From the NCBI RefSeq assembly GCF_013410405.1, contig NZ_JACCFK010000002.1, positions 1,922,001-1,986,000 on the forward strand: DNA of 64,000 nt, in the 5' to 3' direction. A model generated the notes under the pieces. It saw only the letters and a list, made by a program, of their open reading frames with translations, did no database searches and was not told the DNA's origin. This document shows, one piece after another, positions 26,311-34,881 of this stretch. Source of the DNA: Amycolatopsis endophytica (GTDB lineage Bacteria; Actinomycetota; Actinomycetes; Mycobacteriales; Pseudonocardiaceae). The position numbers and the translations under genes were made by a program. How positions within the stretch are numbered: the stretch's first letter is position 1; the number at the start of each line of letters is the position of its first letter.

Positions 26311-26877
26311 TCCGGTCGCACCAGAGGTCAGCTGCCGCTTCCCCTCCCGGTAAGGTCACCGGCTGTGACGAAGCAGGCCTCAGAGCGCACCGACGAACGA
26401 CCACTGCTCATGTCGCTTCGCCCACGCTTCGCCCAGGCGATCCTCGACGGCAGCAAGACCGTGGAACTCCGCCGGACCCGGGTCTCGGCCCAACCTGGTA
26501 CCACCATCATCATCTACGCCAGCGCCCCGATCATGTCGGTCGTCGGCCTCGCCCGGCTCATCTCGGTGCACACCGACACCCCTGCCCGACTGTGGCGGCG
26601 CCACCGCAAAAACCTCGCTCTGTCCCGCGCCGAGTTCGACAACTACCTCGCCGGCGCCGAGGCCGGCACTTGCCTGACCCTCGAACCACCACAGCGCCTT
26701 CACACGCCATACGAACTCGCCTGGCTCCGCGACTACGCCGCGTTCCGGCCACCGCAGAGCTACCGCTACCTCGCCGAGCACGACCCCGAACCACTTCACA
26801 CCCTCGTCGCCACGAGCGCGCGATTCGCCACCGGACGTCGGTTCAACTGCACAGTCGGTCTGGAGTCGAAGAGCTGA
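26308..26877 (+). CDS. ASCH-domain protein
   Basis: A 189-residue protein. After a proline-rich N-terminus (about 30 residues) comes an ASCH domain (PUA-like fold) with the signature RPRFAQAILDGSKTVELRR (about 38-56) and the strands IIIYASAPIMSVVGLARL. ASCH domains bind RNA or modified nucleic acids, and some are nucleases. ATG 26308 fits the leaderless promoter; a GTG at 26365 and ATG 26410 are alternatives. It is 50 bp downstream of the GNAT-PIN locus and may act with it. Confidence 0.75.
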   Translation: MSGRTRGQLPLPLPVRSPAVTKQASERTDERPLLMSLRPRFAQAILDGSKTVELRRTRVSAQPGTTIIIYASAPIMSVVGLARLISVHTDTPARLWRRHRKNLALSRAEFDNYLAGAEAGTCLTLEPPQRLHTPYELAWLRDYAAFRPPQSYRYLAEHDPEPLHTLVATSARFATGRRFNCTVGLESKS

Positions 26878-27165
26878 TCGCCGGCTACCGGTCCGGCGCG
26901 ACGGTCTACGAACTCGGCGACCGGTTAGGCATCGAACGGCGAAGGGGCAGCGCCAATCCTCCGCCGACACAGCGTGCCGATGCGTCGCCGCGGCCTACCC
27001 CGAGCAGAACGACCACGCTGTCCATCTCTGCAACCTCAGTTGGTCTCTAGTGCGAGTCGGCGATCACTTCGGGGTCAATCACACCGCGTGTTGAACAAGC
27101 TGCGTGAACGCGGCAATCCCGACCCGAGACACCCACGGCCGCCCGCGCTTTGAAGCAGGGGGCGC
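26863..27165 (+). pseudogene. Remnant of an HTH protein (recombinase-type HTH), multiply frameshifted
   Basis: Segments of one protein lie in successive frames: EELIAGYRSGATVYELGDRL, then EQNDHAVHLCNLSWSLVRVG and GDHFGVNH, then LNKLRERG. Both HTH units resemble the resolvase-like HTH proteins common on actinobacterial mobile elements (family recognised from memory). At least two frameshifts separate the pieces, and the start overlaps the ASCH stop region. Confidence 0.5.
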
Positions 27166-27168
27166 CCC

Positions 27169-27660
27169 ATGACCAGGCGTGCAGTGGCGTCGACCCGTCC
27201 AGGTTCGGATGGGGCTGCTGTGGTTCAGGCTGTCACCGTGATCATGGGCGTCGTCGGCCTCGCCCTTCTGTTCGGCTTCGGCAAGGTCCTCAATCTCGCG
27301 CTCCGGCTCGGCGTTCCCGCCTGGGTCGCCCCGCTGGTCGCTCCCGCGGTTGATCTTTCGATCCTCGGGCCCGCGCACGAGGTCGATCAGCCCAAGCCGA
27401 CTGTCCAAGCGGACTCGGATGACGTTGCGCCGGAAGCGGAGCCCGAACTCGATGAGGACCTCCCACAGCACGGTGACGAGCGAGCAATCGTCGCTAGGAC
27501 ACCAGAGGCGCTCTTGGCGCGAGCACGGTGAGAAGACGCAGCGCACCGGGCTGCTCACCGGAAGCCGATCTCGGCGGACACGCTCCGTGTGCGGCTCGGG
27601 ATTGGCACGACTCGGGCGCGGCGGCTTGTCAAGGCTGTCCGCGAGGAGCACCGAGCGGAG
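27169..27660 (+). pseudogene. DUF2637 (SpdA-like) membrane gene remnant
   Basis: The N-terminal part VTVIMGVVGLALLFGFGKVL and LGVPAWVAPLVAPAVDLSIL matches DUF2637 proteins of actinobacterial plasmids and AICEs, but the following membrane segments are deleted. A TGA at 27529-27531 (from CGA or similar) interrupts the frame. After it the family's C-terminal HTH-like end resumes in the same frame (KPISADTLRVRLGIGTTRAR). DUF2637 genes accompany conjugation/replication modules, so this supports a decayed integrative element. Confidence 0.6.
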
Positions 27661-27801
27661 GTCATACGGCGTGCGGTCGACGCGTACGCTGGGGATTCAG
27701 GCGTGTGCCTACGACCTTGGTGGCGTGACCTAGCGGTTGTCATTCCCCGGATCGCGCGCAGTTGCCGCCTCACCCATGCTCCCCGCCTCCTGCGGTCGCG
27801 G

Positions 27802-28224
27802 TCACCGGTGACGTCGGTGCGCCGCGTGCCGGAGCTGGAGGATGCGGGCGGAACCGATCAGGGCGATCAGCAGGGCTCCGGCGATGGCGGCGAGGAGCAT
27901 GGCCACCCCGACGGGCAAGGTCCCGGTGGCGCCGAGGAAGGTCAGCTCGGTACGGGTGGGGTTCTGCAGGATGAAGATCAGCAGGACGACCAGCACGAGT
28001 ACGGCGATGATCACCGCGACCCAGGTGCCGCTGATCCTGGTCCGCGCCACGCGAGTCTTCCGCGGCCGGGGTGCGGGTGCGGGTTCACCGGTGGCGGCTT
28101 GCGGTGCCGGGCTGTCGACCACCGGTGCTGGTGGCGCCGCGCCGTGCTTCTCGGGCTGAGGAAGGGGTGTGTCTGTGCCGTAGCGGGCGCGGGCCCGCCG
28201 CGCGCGGTCCAAGAGGTTCGACAT
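27802..28224 (-). CDS. LapA-domain membrane protein (DUF1049)
   Basis: A 140-residue protein with a basic, proline-rich cytoplasmic N-terminus (about 1-65), one hydrophobic helix (WVAVIIAVLVLVVLLIFILQ), the LapA motif QNPTRTELTFLGATGTLPVG, and a second helix (VAMLLAAIAGALLIALIG). LapA-domain proteins are short inner-membrane proteins linked to envelope homeostasis. It lies upstream of envelope-stress genes of similar flavour. Confidence 0.8.
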   Translation of the reverse strand: MSNLLDRARRARARYGTDTPLPQPEKHGAAPPAPVVDSPAPQAATGEPAPAPRPRKTRVARTRISGTWVAVIIAVLVLVVLLIFILQNPTRTELTFLGATGTLPVGVAMLLAAIAGALLIALIGSARILQLRHAAHRRHR

Positions 28225-28352
28225 GACGTGCCTCGTCTGTAGTCCCGGTGTGGGCTGGCACTACAGGTTGCGGTGTCGTCATCGCCGGATGTCTCTAGTC
28301 TACGCGTGCCAGCGGCGGCCTGGCCATCGCGTCATCGTTGCCGCAGGCTTCG

Positions 28353-29876
28353 TCATCCCTTGCCGGGCACGAGCGTCTGCGTGAGGTCGGGTACCCGGTC
28401 GGCCGGCGACAGCAGTTCGGCGTAGCGGCCGAGCATGCGATCGCCCAGGTGCTGGTAGTAGTCGGGCAGTCTGGTGGTGCGTCCTTCGTGGAAGGCCAGG
28501 AACCGGGGGTCGTCGCGCAGCATGCCCAGGATCCGGTGGAAGCTGGCGATGTCGCCGCGGAAGGCCGCGGTACGCGCACGGTGGACGTAGCGGATGAGGC
28601 GGTGGGACGTCGAGCGCATCCGGCGGCGCAGCATGGCGGGCGAGGCGGCGTGGGCGTACAGCTCGGTGAGCTTGGTGTAGTAGGTGACCGGGTCGTAGTG
28701 GCGCAGGGTGGTCACCAGGTAGGGCGCGTAGTAGAAGTTGAACGGCATCGTGGTCAGGATGCGTTCGTCGGCGGTGAGCTGGTCGTGCAACGGGGTGCCG
28801 CCGAACGGCACCGGGATGTTGATCGTGGGCCAGACGAACGGAGTGCGGTCCATGAACCGCTTGGTCAGCTCGACCGGCTCGTCGCCCTGGTCCGTGTCGA
28901 GCCCGAACATGAAGTTCGCCTGCAGGTAGGGCACGTTCTCCGCGAGCCGCGTGAAGTGCTCGGCCACGTGGTCGACCTTGGCTGTGCCACCCTCCCGGCC
29001 CACGCCGGCTTTGTTCGAGTAGTCGGTCCAGGACTCCACGCCCGGCGCGACCATGACGCAGTTGGTGTCCTTGAGCCGGCTGGGCCGGTTCCCGCGGAGC
29101 ACGGTCAGCGAGCTTTCGATGATGTAGGGCGGCCGCGCGCCCGGCGGCTGGTCCTCCAGTACGTCCAGGACCTTGTCGAAGGTCACCGCGAAGTTCGGGT
29201 CGTGGAACACGATCAGGGTGCCCGGTAGGTGCCGAGCCAGATACCGCAGGTCTTCGGCCAGCCGCTCGGGAGGCAGCAGGCGGTAGCGCGTGTTCCAGTC
29301 GATGCAGAAGTCGCAGTGATAGGGACAGCCCATGCTGGCCAGCATGGGCACGGCGGATAGCAGCAACGGTTTGCGGCCCCAGAAGAACGCCGACTTGCGG
29401 ATCTCCGGCATCCGCTCGGCCACGGTCGGCACGTCGTCGAACGGGCGGGCCGCGGAGATCCGGCTGCCCGGCTCGTAGTGGCCGGCGAGGATGCCGGAGA
29501 CCAGTTCGGCGTCGCACTCGCCGACGACCAGGTCGAAGAAACGCTGGCAGTCGGCCGGGAACGCCTTGGCGTGCGGGCCGCCGATCACCGTGCGCACACC
29601 GGCCTGGCGATACAGCTTGGCCAGTGCGTAGGCGAGGTGGCTGACCTGCGTGTAGCAGGCGATGAACACCACGTCCAAGTCCCCGGGCAGCAGCCGGTGC
29701 GGGTCGCCCAGACCGTAGTAAGTGGCGTAGAACGTCTCGTGCCCCTGCCTGCGGCACCACACCGAGATGGCTTGCGGGGTGATGCCGGCGAACTGCTTGG
29801 TCATCAACAGGCGGTAGCCCACCTCCGCCGGTCCCCGCGCCGGCGGAGCCAGGATGTCCAGGATTCCCACCCTCAT
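28353..29876 (-). CDS. B12-binding radical SAM protein
   Basis: A 507-residue enzyme. The N-terminal cobalamin-binding-like domain (about 1-140) ends in VRTVIGGPHAKAFPADC, and the radical SAM cluster motif is MGCPYHCDFCIDW (CxxxCxxC). The C-terminal third has no known motif. Class B enzymes of this type often methylate unactivated carbons or perform ring rearrangements. ATG 29876 has a GAGGAG ribosome site. It stands alone between LapA and the Asp23 operon; no carrier or biosynthetic partner is evident, so the substrate is unknown. Confidence 0.85.
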   Translation of the reverse strand: MRVGILDILAPPARGPAEVGYRLLMTKQFAGITPQAISVWCRRQGHETFYATYYGLGDPHRLLPGDLDVVFIACYTQVSHLAYALAKLYRQAGVRTVIGGPHAKAFPADCQRFFDLVVGECDAELVSGILAGHYEPGSRISAARPFDDVPTVAERMPEIRKSAFFWGRKPLLLSAVPMLASMGCPYHCDFCIDWNTRYRLLPPERLAEDLRYLARHLPGTLIVFHDPNFAVTFDKVLDVLEDQPPGARPPYIIESSLTVLRGNRPSRLKDTNCVMVAPGVESWTDYSNKAGVGREGGTAKVDHVAEHFTRLAENVPYLQANFMFGLDTDQGDEPVELTKRFMDRTPFVWPTINIPVPFGGTPLHDQLTADERILTTMPFNFYYAPYLVTTLRHYDPVTYYTKLTELYAHAASPAMLRRRMRSTSHRLIRYVHRARTAAFRGDIASFHRILGMLRDDPRFLAFHEGRTTRLPDYYQHLGDRMLGRYAELLSPADRVPDLTQTLVPGKG

Positions 29877-29982
29877 CGCACAGCTCTCCTCGCGCACGCC
29901 GCCCGTCTCCTGCCTGCCAGGGATACCCGCGCGTGGCCCAGCCACGCCTCGTCCGTGGACGCCTCGGCGCCGTCCGCGGAAA

Positions 29983-30555
29983 TCACTGGACCGTCGACGT
30001 CGGTTTGCCGGTGAAGCGGAATTCGACCGCGGTGGGTAGTGCCTGCAGATCGAGCGCCTGACGCAGCCGGGGCAGCGCCTCGGTGCGCACCCGGTGCCGG
30101 ATGGCGGGGAGGGATGCCTGTTGTTCGGTGTGGATGACCACGGTGAGGGTGGCGTTGTGCTGCGCCCCGGTGAGGGAGGCTTCGGCGGCCCGCACCCCGG
30201 GGTACGTTTCGATCTCGTCGGCGAAAGGCTCGACCGCGGTGGTCGTGGCCAGTTCGGTGCGGCCCCGGTCCGGGTCGCTTTCCAGGCGCCAGATGCCGCG
30301 GCGTGGCTTGCGGATCAGTTGCGCCGTGAGCCACCGCAGACACAGGAGCCCGAGAAGGACGGCGACCGCGGCGACGATGTAGAGCGCCCAGGTAGGGGGG
30401 CGCCCCCTGCCGGGGACGACGGTACTTGCCGGGTCGAACAAGCCCGGCCAGCCGAAATGGGTGGCCAGGGTGAGTCCGCCGGCCGCGAACAAGATCAGCC
30501 CGAGCAATGTGAGCAGGCCACGGTTGAGCCGCGCCGGCGGGTTGTGGGCGCTCAT
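29983..30555 (-). CDS. AmaP-like alkaline-shock membrane anchor
   Basis: A 190-residue protein with two N-terminal membrane helices (LLTLLGLILFAAGGLTLA and WALYIVAAVAVLLGLLCL), then a soluble Asp23-like domain (about 85-185). AmaP proteins anchor Asp23 to the membrane in Gram-positive bacteria. It is the last gene of the six-gene operon and overlaps its predecessor by ATGA at 30552. Confidence 0.7.
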   Translation of the reverse strand: MSAHNPPARLNRGLLTLLGLILFAAGGLTLATHFGWPGLFDPASTVVPGRGRPPTWALYIVAAVAVLLGLLCLRWLTAQLIRKPRRGIWRLESDPDRGRTELATTTAVEPFADEIETYPGVRAAEASLTGAQHNATLTVVIHTEQQASLPAIRHRVRTEALPRLRQALDLQALPTAVEFRFTGKPTSTVQ

Positions 30556-31088
30556 TTCTGGCTCCGTGTGCTGCGTACCCGGACGCGCAGCGCCGGTCGG
30601 GCCGCGAGTGAGATCTCCGCGATCCGTCGTTCGAGCGCCGCGTACACCGCGTCGGCCAGGCCCTCGCCGCTCGCGCGGTCGGTACGCACCTTCGCCGTCA
30701 CGCGGTGGCGGCGCACGGCGAGCCTGGCCCGGCTCACGCCGTCGACCCCGGCGGCCGCCGCACTCAGTGTGGTGCGCAACCGCCGGCGCGAGGCGCCGGC
30801 ATCGAGCCCGTCGCCGTCGTCGTCGAGCGGAACGACCGTCGCCGAGCCCGGCAGGACCGCCGCCAGCAGCAACACCAGCCCGAGCGCCGAGGCCACCCCA
30901 CCGGCGATCGCGGCGCCCGGGCTGTCCCATCGCGTCCTGTTCAGCGCGTCGGCCACCGCGTCGTAGCTGAGGATCGGCGGCTGACCCACGATCATCTGGA
31001 TCGCGGACGTCGTGACCAGCACGCACGCCGCGAGGAGCGCCACGGCGCTCAGGCCGGCAGGCAGGCTGCGGCGGGGACGGCGGATCAC
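30552..31088 (-). CDS. DUF6286-type membrane protein
   Basis: A 178-residue protein with helix 1 near residues 10-32, helix 2 near 55-80 (AIAGGVASALGLVLLLAAVL), and a C-terminal soluble domain related to Asp23. Such proteins occur next to Asp23 genes in actinobacteria. It overlaps both neighbours by 4 bp, so the operon is translationally coupled. Confidence 0.7.
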   Translation of the reverse strand: MIRRPRRSLPAGLSAVALLAACVLVTTSAIQMIVGQPPILSYDAVADALNRTRWDSPGAAIAGGVASALGLVLLLAAVLPGSATVVPLDDDGDGLDAGASRRRLRTTLSAAAAGVDGVSRARLAVRRHRVTAKVRTDRASGEGLADAVYAALERRIAEISLAARPALRVRVRSTRSQK

Positions 31089-31486
31089 CGGACCCTCCCC
31101 GCGGTGGCCGCGCCGTGCAGGGCGGTCACGGTGATGTCGACCCGCGACACGGCCAGCCCCGTCAGCTCGCCGACCCGCCGCACGAGATGGGACCGGACCT
31201 CTTCACAGGTCGCGGCAACCGGTTTCGGGTAGGCGATCGACAGACGGACGTCCAGTTCGGCGGTAGCGCCGTCCACCTTCGCCTGCACGGCGGCGGCACG
31301 GTCCTGGTCCTCGGCGCCGACGGTGACACCGAGCACCTGGCGAGCCGAGCCGCCGACGCTCTCGATCTCCGTTGCTGCGTACGCGGCCAGGCGCTCGACC
31401 GCACGAGTGGCGATGTCGGTGCGGCCGCGTTCGCTCATCTCCTGCTCGTCCTGGCCGGTTCCGGCGCGCGAATCCAGTACCGACAT
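31085..31486 (-). CDS. Asp23/Gls24 family envelope-stress protein (copy 2)
   Basis: A 133-residue Asp23 protein without membrane segments. The core IATRAVERLAAYAATEIESV and the beta-rich half ELDVRLSIAYPKPVAAT fit the family. Asp23 proteins accumulate at the membrane under alkaline or cell-wall stress. It is the second Asp23 of the operon; the two differ clearly in sequence, so they are probably not redundant. Confidence 0.8.
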   Translation of the reverse strand: MSVLDSRAGTGQDEQEMSERGRTDIATRAVERLAAYAATEIESVGGSARQVLGVTVGAEDQDRAAAVQAKVDGATAELDVRLSIAYPKPVAATCEEVRSHLVRRVGELTGLAVSRVDITVTALHGAATAGRVR

Positions 31487-31488
31487 GG

Positions 31489-31665
31489 TCAGCGGCGGCC
31501 GCGACCGGTGAGCTGGGACAGATCGAGCTTGCCGTCGGCGACCCGGCCGACCAGCAGGCCCAGCGCGCCGAGGACGAGCACGATGAGGAAGGCGCTGAAA
31601 CCGCCGAACGCGCCCGCGAGGCCCAGCACGATGCCGGACAACAGCCCGAGAACGGTGAAGTTCAT
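31489..31665 (-). CDS. Small membrane protein, 58 aa (DUF2273-like)
   Basis: A glycine-rich hydrophobic stretch of about 35 residues (LSGIVLGLAGAFGGFSAFLI and VLVLGALGLLVG, forming two helices) is followed by a short charged tail. Small proteins of this kind accompany Asp23 operons. ATG 31665 overlaps the upstream stop (ATGA), and the next start is only 2 bp after its stop, which supports it as a real gene. Confidence 0.75.
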   Translation of the reverse strand: MNFTVLGLLSGIVLGLAGAFGGFSAFLIVLVLGALGLLVGRVADGKLDLSQLTGRGRR

Positions 31666-31985
31666 GAGAGTTCTTCCTTTACTGCGACTCGGCCGAACGC
31701 TGCCGGCGCGGTCACCGGCAGCACGATGTCCATGACCGCCACCCGCACCGGACGGTCGACCTTCCCGACCGCCGCCCGGACGGCGGCGGCGACCTCGGTG
31801 ACAGTGGCCGGATACCGGCTGACCACGCCGACGGTGATCTCCTCCGGCCGGATGCGCACGCCCGCCACCCGGCGTCCAGGCAGATACGTCGCCACGTCGC
31901 CGAACCGCCCGCTGTCCAGGTCGGCCACGGCGGGCACCGCCCGGACCGCGGCAGCGATCAGGTCGGCGTCGAGCTCGGAAGTCAT
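31662..31985 (-). CDS. Asp23-operon protein, 107 aa
   Basis: A small soluble protein with an alternating beta/alpha pattern (EITVGVVSRYPATVTEVAAA) similar to half of an Asp23 domain. I cannot assign a family by name. It is coupled by 4-bp overlaps on both sides. Confidence 0.65.
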   Translation of the reverse strand: MTSELDADLIAAAVRAVPAVADLDSGRFGDVATYLPGRRVAGVRIRPEEITVGVVSRYPATVTEVAAAVRAAVGKVDRPVRVAVMDIVLPVTAPAAFGRVAVKEELS

Positions 31986-32449
31986 TGCAACCTGGTCGTC
32001 TGTCCGCCCTCGGTGTCGGCCTCCTCATCGGGGAGATGCACGTCGTTGACGGCGATGTTGACCTCGACGACCTCCAGCCCTGTCATGCGCTCGATCGCGA
32101 GGATCACGTTGCGCCGGGCCGCGCGGGCGAGATCGACGATCGAGACGCCGTACTCCACGACCAGTTCGAGGTCCACGGCCGTCTGCCGCTCCCCCACCTC
32201 GACCGACACGCCTTGCGCCGCGCTGGCCGAAGCTCCGGGGATCCGTTCGCGGAGGGCGCCGAAAGCCCGCGCGGCACCACCACCGAGGGCGTACACCCCG
32301 GCGATCTCACTGGCCGCCAGACCCGCGATCTTCTGCACGACCGTGTCGGCGATGGTGGTCGTCCCTTGCTCGGTGACCAGCTGGCTCGCGCCGGCCTGGC
32401 CTCCGCCCGGCGCGTTCGGGGACGCGTTCTGAGTAGCCGGAGTTGTCAT
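31982..32449 (-). CDS. Asp23/Gls24 family envelope-stress protein (copy 1, first gene of operon)
   Basis: A 155-residue protein. A disordered N-terminus (about 1-30) precedes the Asp23 domain: IADTVVQKIAGLAASEIAGV, a variable loop, AVDLELVVEYGVSIVDLARA, and GLEVVEVNIAVNDVHLPDE. It heads the minus-strand operon and is divergent from the DUF5994 gene; the 230-bp gap should hold the promoter, but I see no clear -35/-10 pair. Confidence 0.85.
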   Translation of the reverse strand: MTTPATQNASPNAPGGGQAGASQLVTEQGTTTIADTVVQKIAGLAASEIAGVYALGGGAARAFGALRERIPGASASAAQGVSVEVGERQTAVDLELVVEYGVSIVDLARAARRNVILAIERMTGLEVVEVNIAVNDVHLPDEEADTEGGQTTRLQ

Positions 32450-32682
32450 CTCATGAACTCCTTCGAAGTCTGGTCGCCGGTGTGATTCCGGCCCGCCCGG
32501 CGAGCTCGGCCTCCGGGAGGCATAACCTGCGGCCGTCGGCCCAAACGTTGTTCGCCGGTGGGATTCCGAATCGGTGTAGAATAGGAATTGTCGAGAACAT
32601 CTCGTACGCGAGTGGCCAAGCCCGCGTCGTCCTCGGCGGAATTCCCGGTCGTGTCACGACCGGAGACGGGAGCATCGGCATC

Positions 32683-33198
32683 ATGTCGAGCCCGACCACA
32701 CTCGTCCCACCCCCGGCGGCCGCCGAGCCGTCGCACCACACGCTGCGTCTGCGCCTGAAGCCGAAGGGGTCCGTCGCCGGCTACGTCGACGGCGCCTGGT
32801 GGCCACGGTCCCGCGACCTCGCCGCCGAACTGCCGCCGCTACTGGCTGTCCTGGCGATCCGGCCAGGAACCATCGAGCGGGTCACCTACAACCTGGCCAC
32901 GTGGACCTCCGTTCCCCGCCGCCTCGTCATCGAGGGCCGCACCATCCGGCTGGAGGGGTTCCGTTCACAGCCTCCCCACACGGTGACCGTGGCCGGTCAG
33001 GGCCGGCAACGCCTGACCCTGCTCACCCTGCCGCCCGACATGGCCACGGCAGACGCGCACGACGTTCTGATGAGGGCTGCGCAGCGGGACAACGACCAAA
33101 GCCCCGATGCGCTTCTCGCCCCGGGTCCGGACGCCGACGCGGAGTTCCCGGATTCCGCGACCCAGCGATGGGAAGCCGACGGCGGCGGCACCCGATGA
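32683..33198 (+). CDS. DUF5994 family protein
   Basis: A 171-residue cytoplasmic protein with LRLRLKPKGSVAGYVDGAWW near the start and the repeated pattern WPRSRDLAAELPPLL, typical of DUF5994, an actinobacterial family of unknown function often adjacent to stress genes. ATG 32683 begins right where the conserved sequence starts. It is coupled to the next gene by ATGA at 33195. Confidence 0.75.
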   Translation: MSSPTTLVPPPAAAEPSHHTLRLRLKPKGSVAGYVDGAWWPRSRDLAAELPPLLAVLAIRPGTIERVTYNLATWTSVPRRLVIEGRTIRLEGFRSQPPHTVTVAGQGRQRLTLLTLPPDMATADAHDVLMRAAQRDNDQSPDALLAPGPDADAEFPDSATQRWEADGGGTR

Positions 33199-33797
33199 CC
33201 ACGGTCAGCAGTGTTCAGGCTCCGCAGGCCGAACTCCGGCCGCCGCTCGTCACCCCGCGGCTGATCCTGCGAGGCTGGCGCGTCTCGGACGCACCCGCGG
33301 CGCTGGCCGTGTTCGGCAACGCGGCGGTAGCGCGCTGGCTCAGCCCCGTCATGGACAAGGTTCCCGATCTGGCGGCCATGCGCCTGCTGCTGCAGCAATG
33401 GATCGCCGAAAACACCCGTGCCGCCCTGCCGGCCGGGCGCTGGGCCATCCAGCGGCGCAGCGACAACCAGGTCATCGGCGGGGCGATCCTGCTGCCCCTC
33501 CCGCCCGGCAACGAAGACCTCGAGATCGGCTGGCAACTCCACCCCGACGCTTGGGGACACGGATACGCCACCGAAGCCACCCACGCCCTCGCCGAGTGGG
33601 CCTTCCGCCACGACATCGACGAACTGTTCGCCGTGGTCCGGCCCGGCAACACCAGGGCCGCCGCCACCGTCCGCCGCAACGGCATGCACTGGGTCGGCGA
33701 GACCAGCAAGTACTTCGGGCTGACCCTGCAGGTCTTCCGCCTCCGTTCCGCCGACCTCGACCAGGCCGCCCCCCACGCGCAACTCCCACCCACCTGA
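33195..33797 (+). CDS. GNAT family N-acetyltransferase (RimJ/RimL-like)
   Basis: A 200-residue acetyltransferase. TPRLILRGWRVSDAPAAL is the N-terminal signature of the RimJ/RimL group, and GWQLHPDAWGHGYATEATHA is the acetyl-CoA binding motif. Substrates of such enzymes range from ribosomal proteins to small amines. It overlaps the DUF5994 gene by 4 bp, so the two are one operon. Confidence 0.85.
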   Translation: MTTVSSVQAPQAELRPPLVTPRLILRGWRVSDAPAALAVFGNAAVARWLSPVMDKVPDLAAMRLLLQQWIAENTRAALPAGRWAIQRRSDNQVIGGAILLPLPPGNEDLEIGWQLHPDAWGHGYATEATHALAEWAFRHDIDELFAVVRPGNTRAAATVRRNGMHWVGETSKYFGLTLQVFRLRSADLDQAAPHAQLPPT

Positions 33798-33932
33798 GAG
33801 TCGCGCTACCGCCGCGACACCGACTCACGCCCACCGCCCGGCCGACCTTGCCGACGGCGCCGCGGCGGGTGCCGGGAAGGCCGAAACGTACGGAGAGCGC
33901 GCGCCCCACGACGGCTACTGCTGCGTGAACTC

Positions 33933-34337
33933 TCAGGTCAACGAGACGGTGGTGCCGGACGCGGTGGAGGCGATGGCGGTCTGGCCGGCGAGCTGGTTGA
34001 TCAGAACCAAGCCACGGCCGCGCCACGGACCACAGTCAGCGCGGGGTGGCTGCCAGTCCCCTTCGTCGCTGATGTCGACCCAGAGGGTGCCGGGAGGGTG
34101 CTGGGCGCGTAGTTCGACATCCCCGGTGGCGCCGGCGGGGTAGGCGTGCAGGTACACATTGGCCAGCGCCTCCTACGCGGCGAGCTCGACATAGGGGGTG
34201 AGTCGCGGCGGCAGGCCGCGGGCGAGGTTCCAGCGGGTCAGGGCATGCCGTAGAGCGGTGAGTTCGGGGATGTGAGCGCGGCGCCGCAGGAGTAGTTCGG
34301 AGGTCGTAGGTCCGTTGAGTTTGCGGGCGGGGCACAT
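33933..34337 (-). pseudogene. RsbW-like anti-sigma ATPase with one in-frame stop
   Basis: From ATG 34337 the frame encodes an HATPase_c regulator: IPELTALRHALTRWNLARGL, then VELAA-stop-EALANVYLHAYP (N-box, with Glu and Asn), VDISDEGDW and GRGLVLINQLAG (G-boxes). The only defect is TAG at 34173-34175, where relatives have Tyr (TAC), a single-base change. A GTG at 34157 could start a short C-terminal piece. Such proteins bind sigma factors or anti-anti-sigma factors in stress control. It may be recently inactivated, or a sequencing error. Confidence 0.65.
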
Positions 34338-34480
34338 GGTGCCACCTCGTGATCATGGGGTTCACCGGGTCGGCCCAGTGCGTCACTCACCCCGGGCGAG
34401 GCAGGCGTGGTCGTCTCTCTGTATTTCACGACCGTACGCCGGGCTTGCCCGGCAACGCCAGGGGCCGCGTTCAAGCCGCG

Positions 34481-34720
34481 GGCGAGGTCGGCGACGGCAC
34501 CAACGACGCGCCCGCCCTTGCGCTCGCCGACATCGGCATCACGATGGGCGTGCCCTGCACCGACGTCGCCGTGGAGACCGCGGACGTCGCCCTGGCCGCG
34601 AACGACCTCCGCGCGCTGCTCGACCTGCGTGACCTCGGCCGCCGGGACATCTCGGTGAGCCGACAGAACTACGGCATGTCGATCGCGATCAGCGCCCTCG
34701 GCCTGCTGGCCTCCACACGC
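34481..34720 (+). pseudogene. C-terminal fragment of a heavy-metal P1B-type ATPase
   Basis: About 75 residues match the end of CadA/ZntA-type pumps: the hinge motif VGDGTNDAPALALADIGITM, DVAVETADVALAANDLRALL, and the start of the last helices RQNYGMSIAISALGLL. Everything upstream (metal-binding, phosphorylation domain) is absent and the last helices are cut. It is a remnant only. Confidence 0.7.
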
Positions 34721-34881
34721 CGTTCGCCCTGCCCCGCGCCACAATCCTCCGCGCCGCCGCTCATGCCTTGCGCCCGGGTGGCCGGAACCAGGACCCCGTC
34801 CCCCACATCCCACCCCCACCGAAGTGCATGCCGAACTCGAAATCGATCAAATCCGTCGCACCGGCCAGCTAGCATTCCGGC

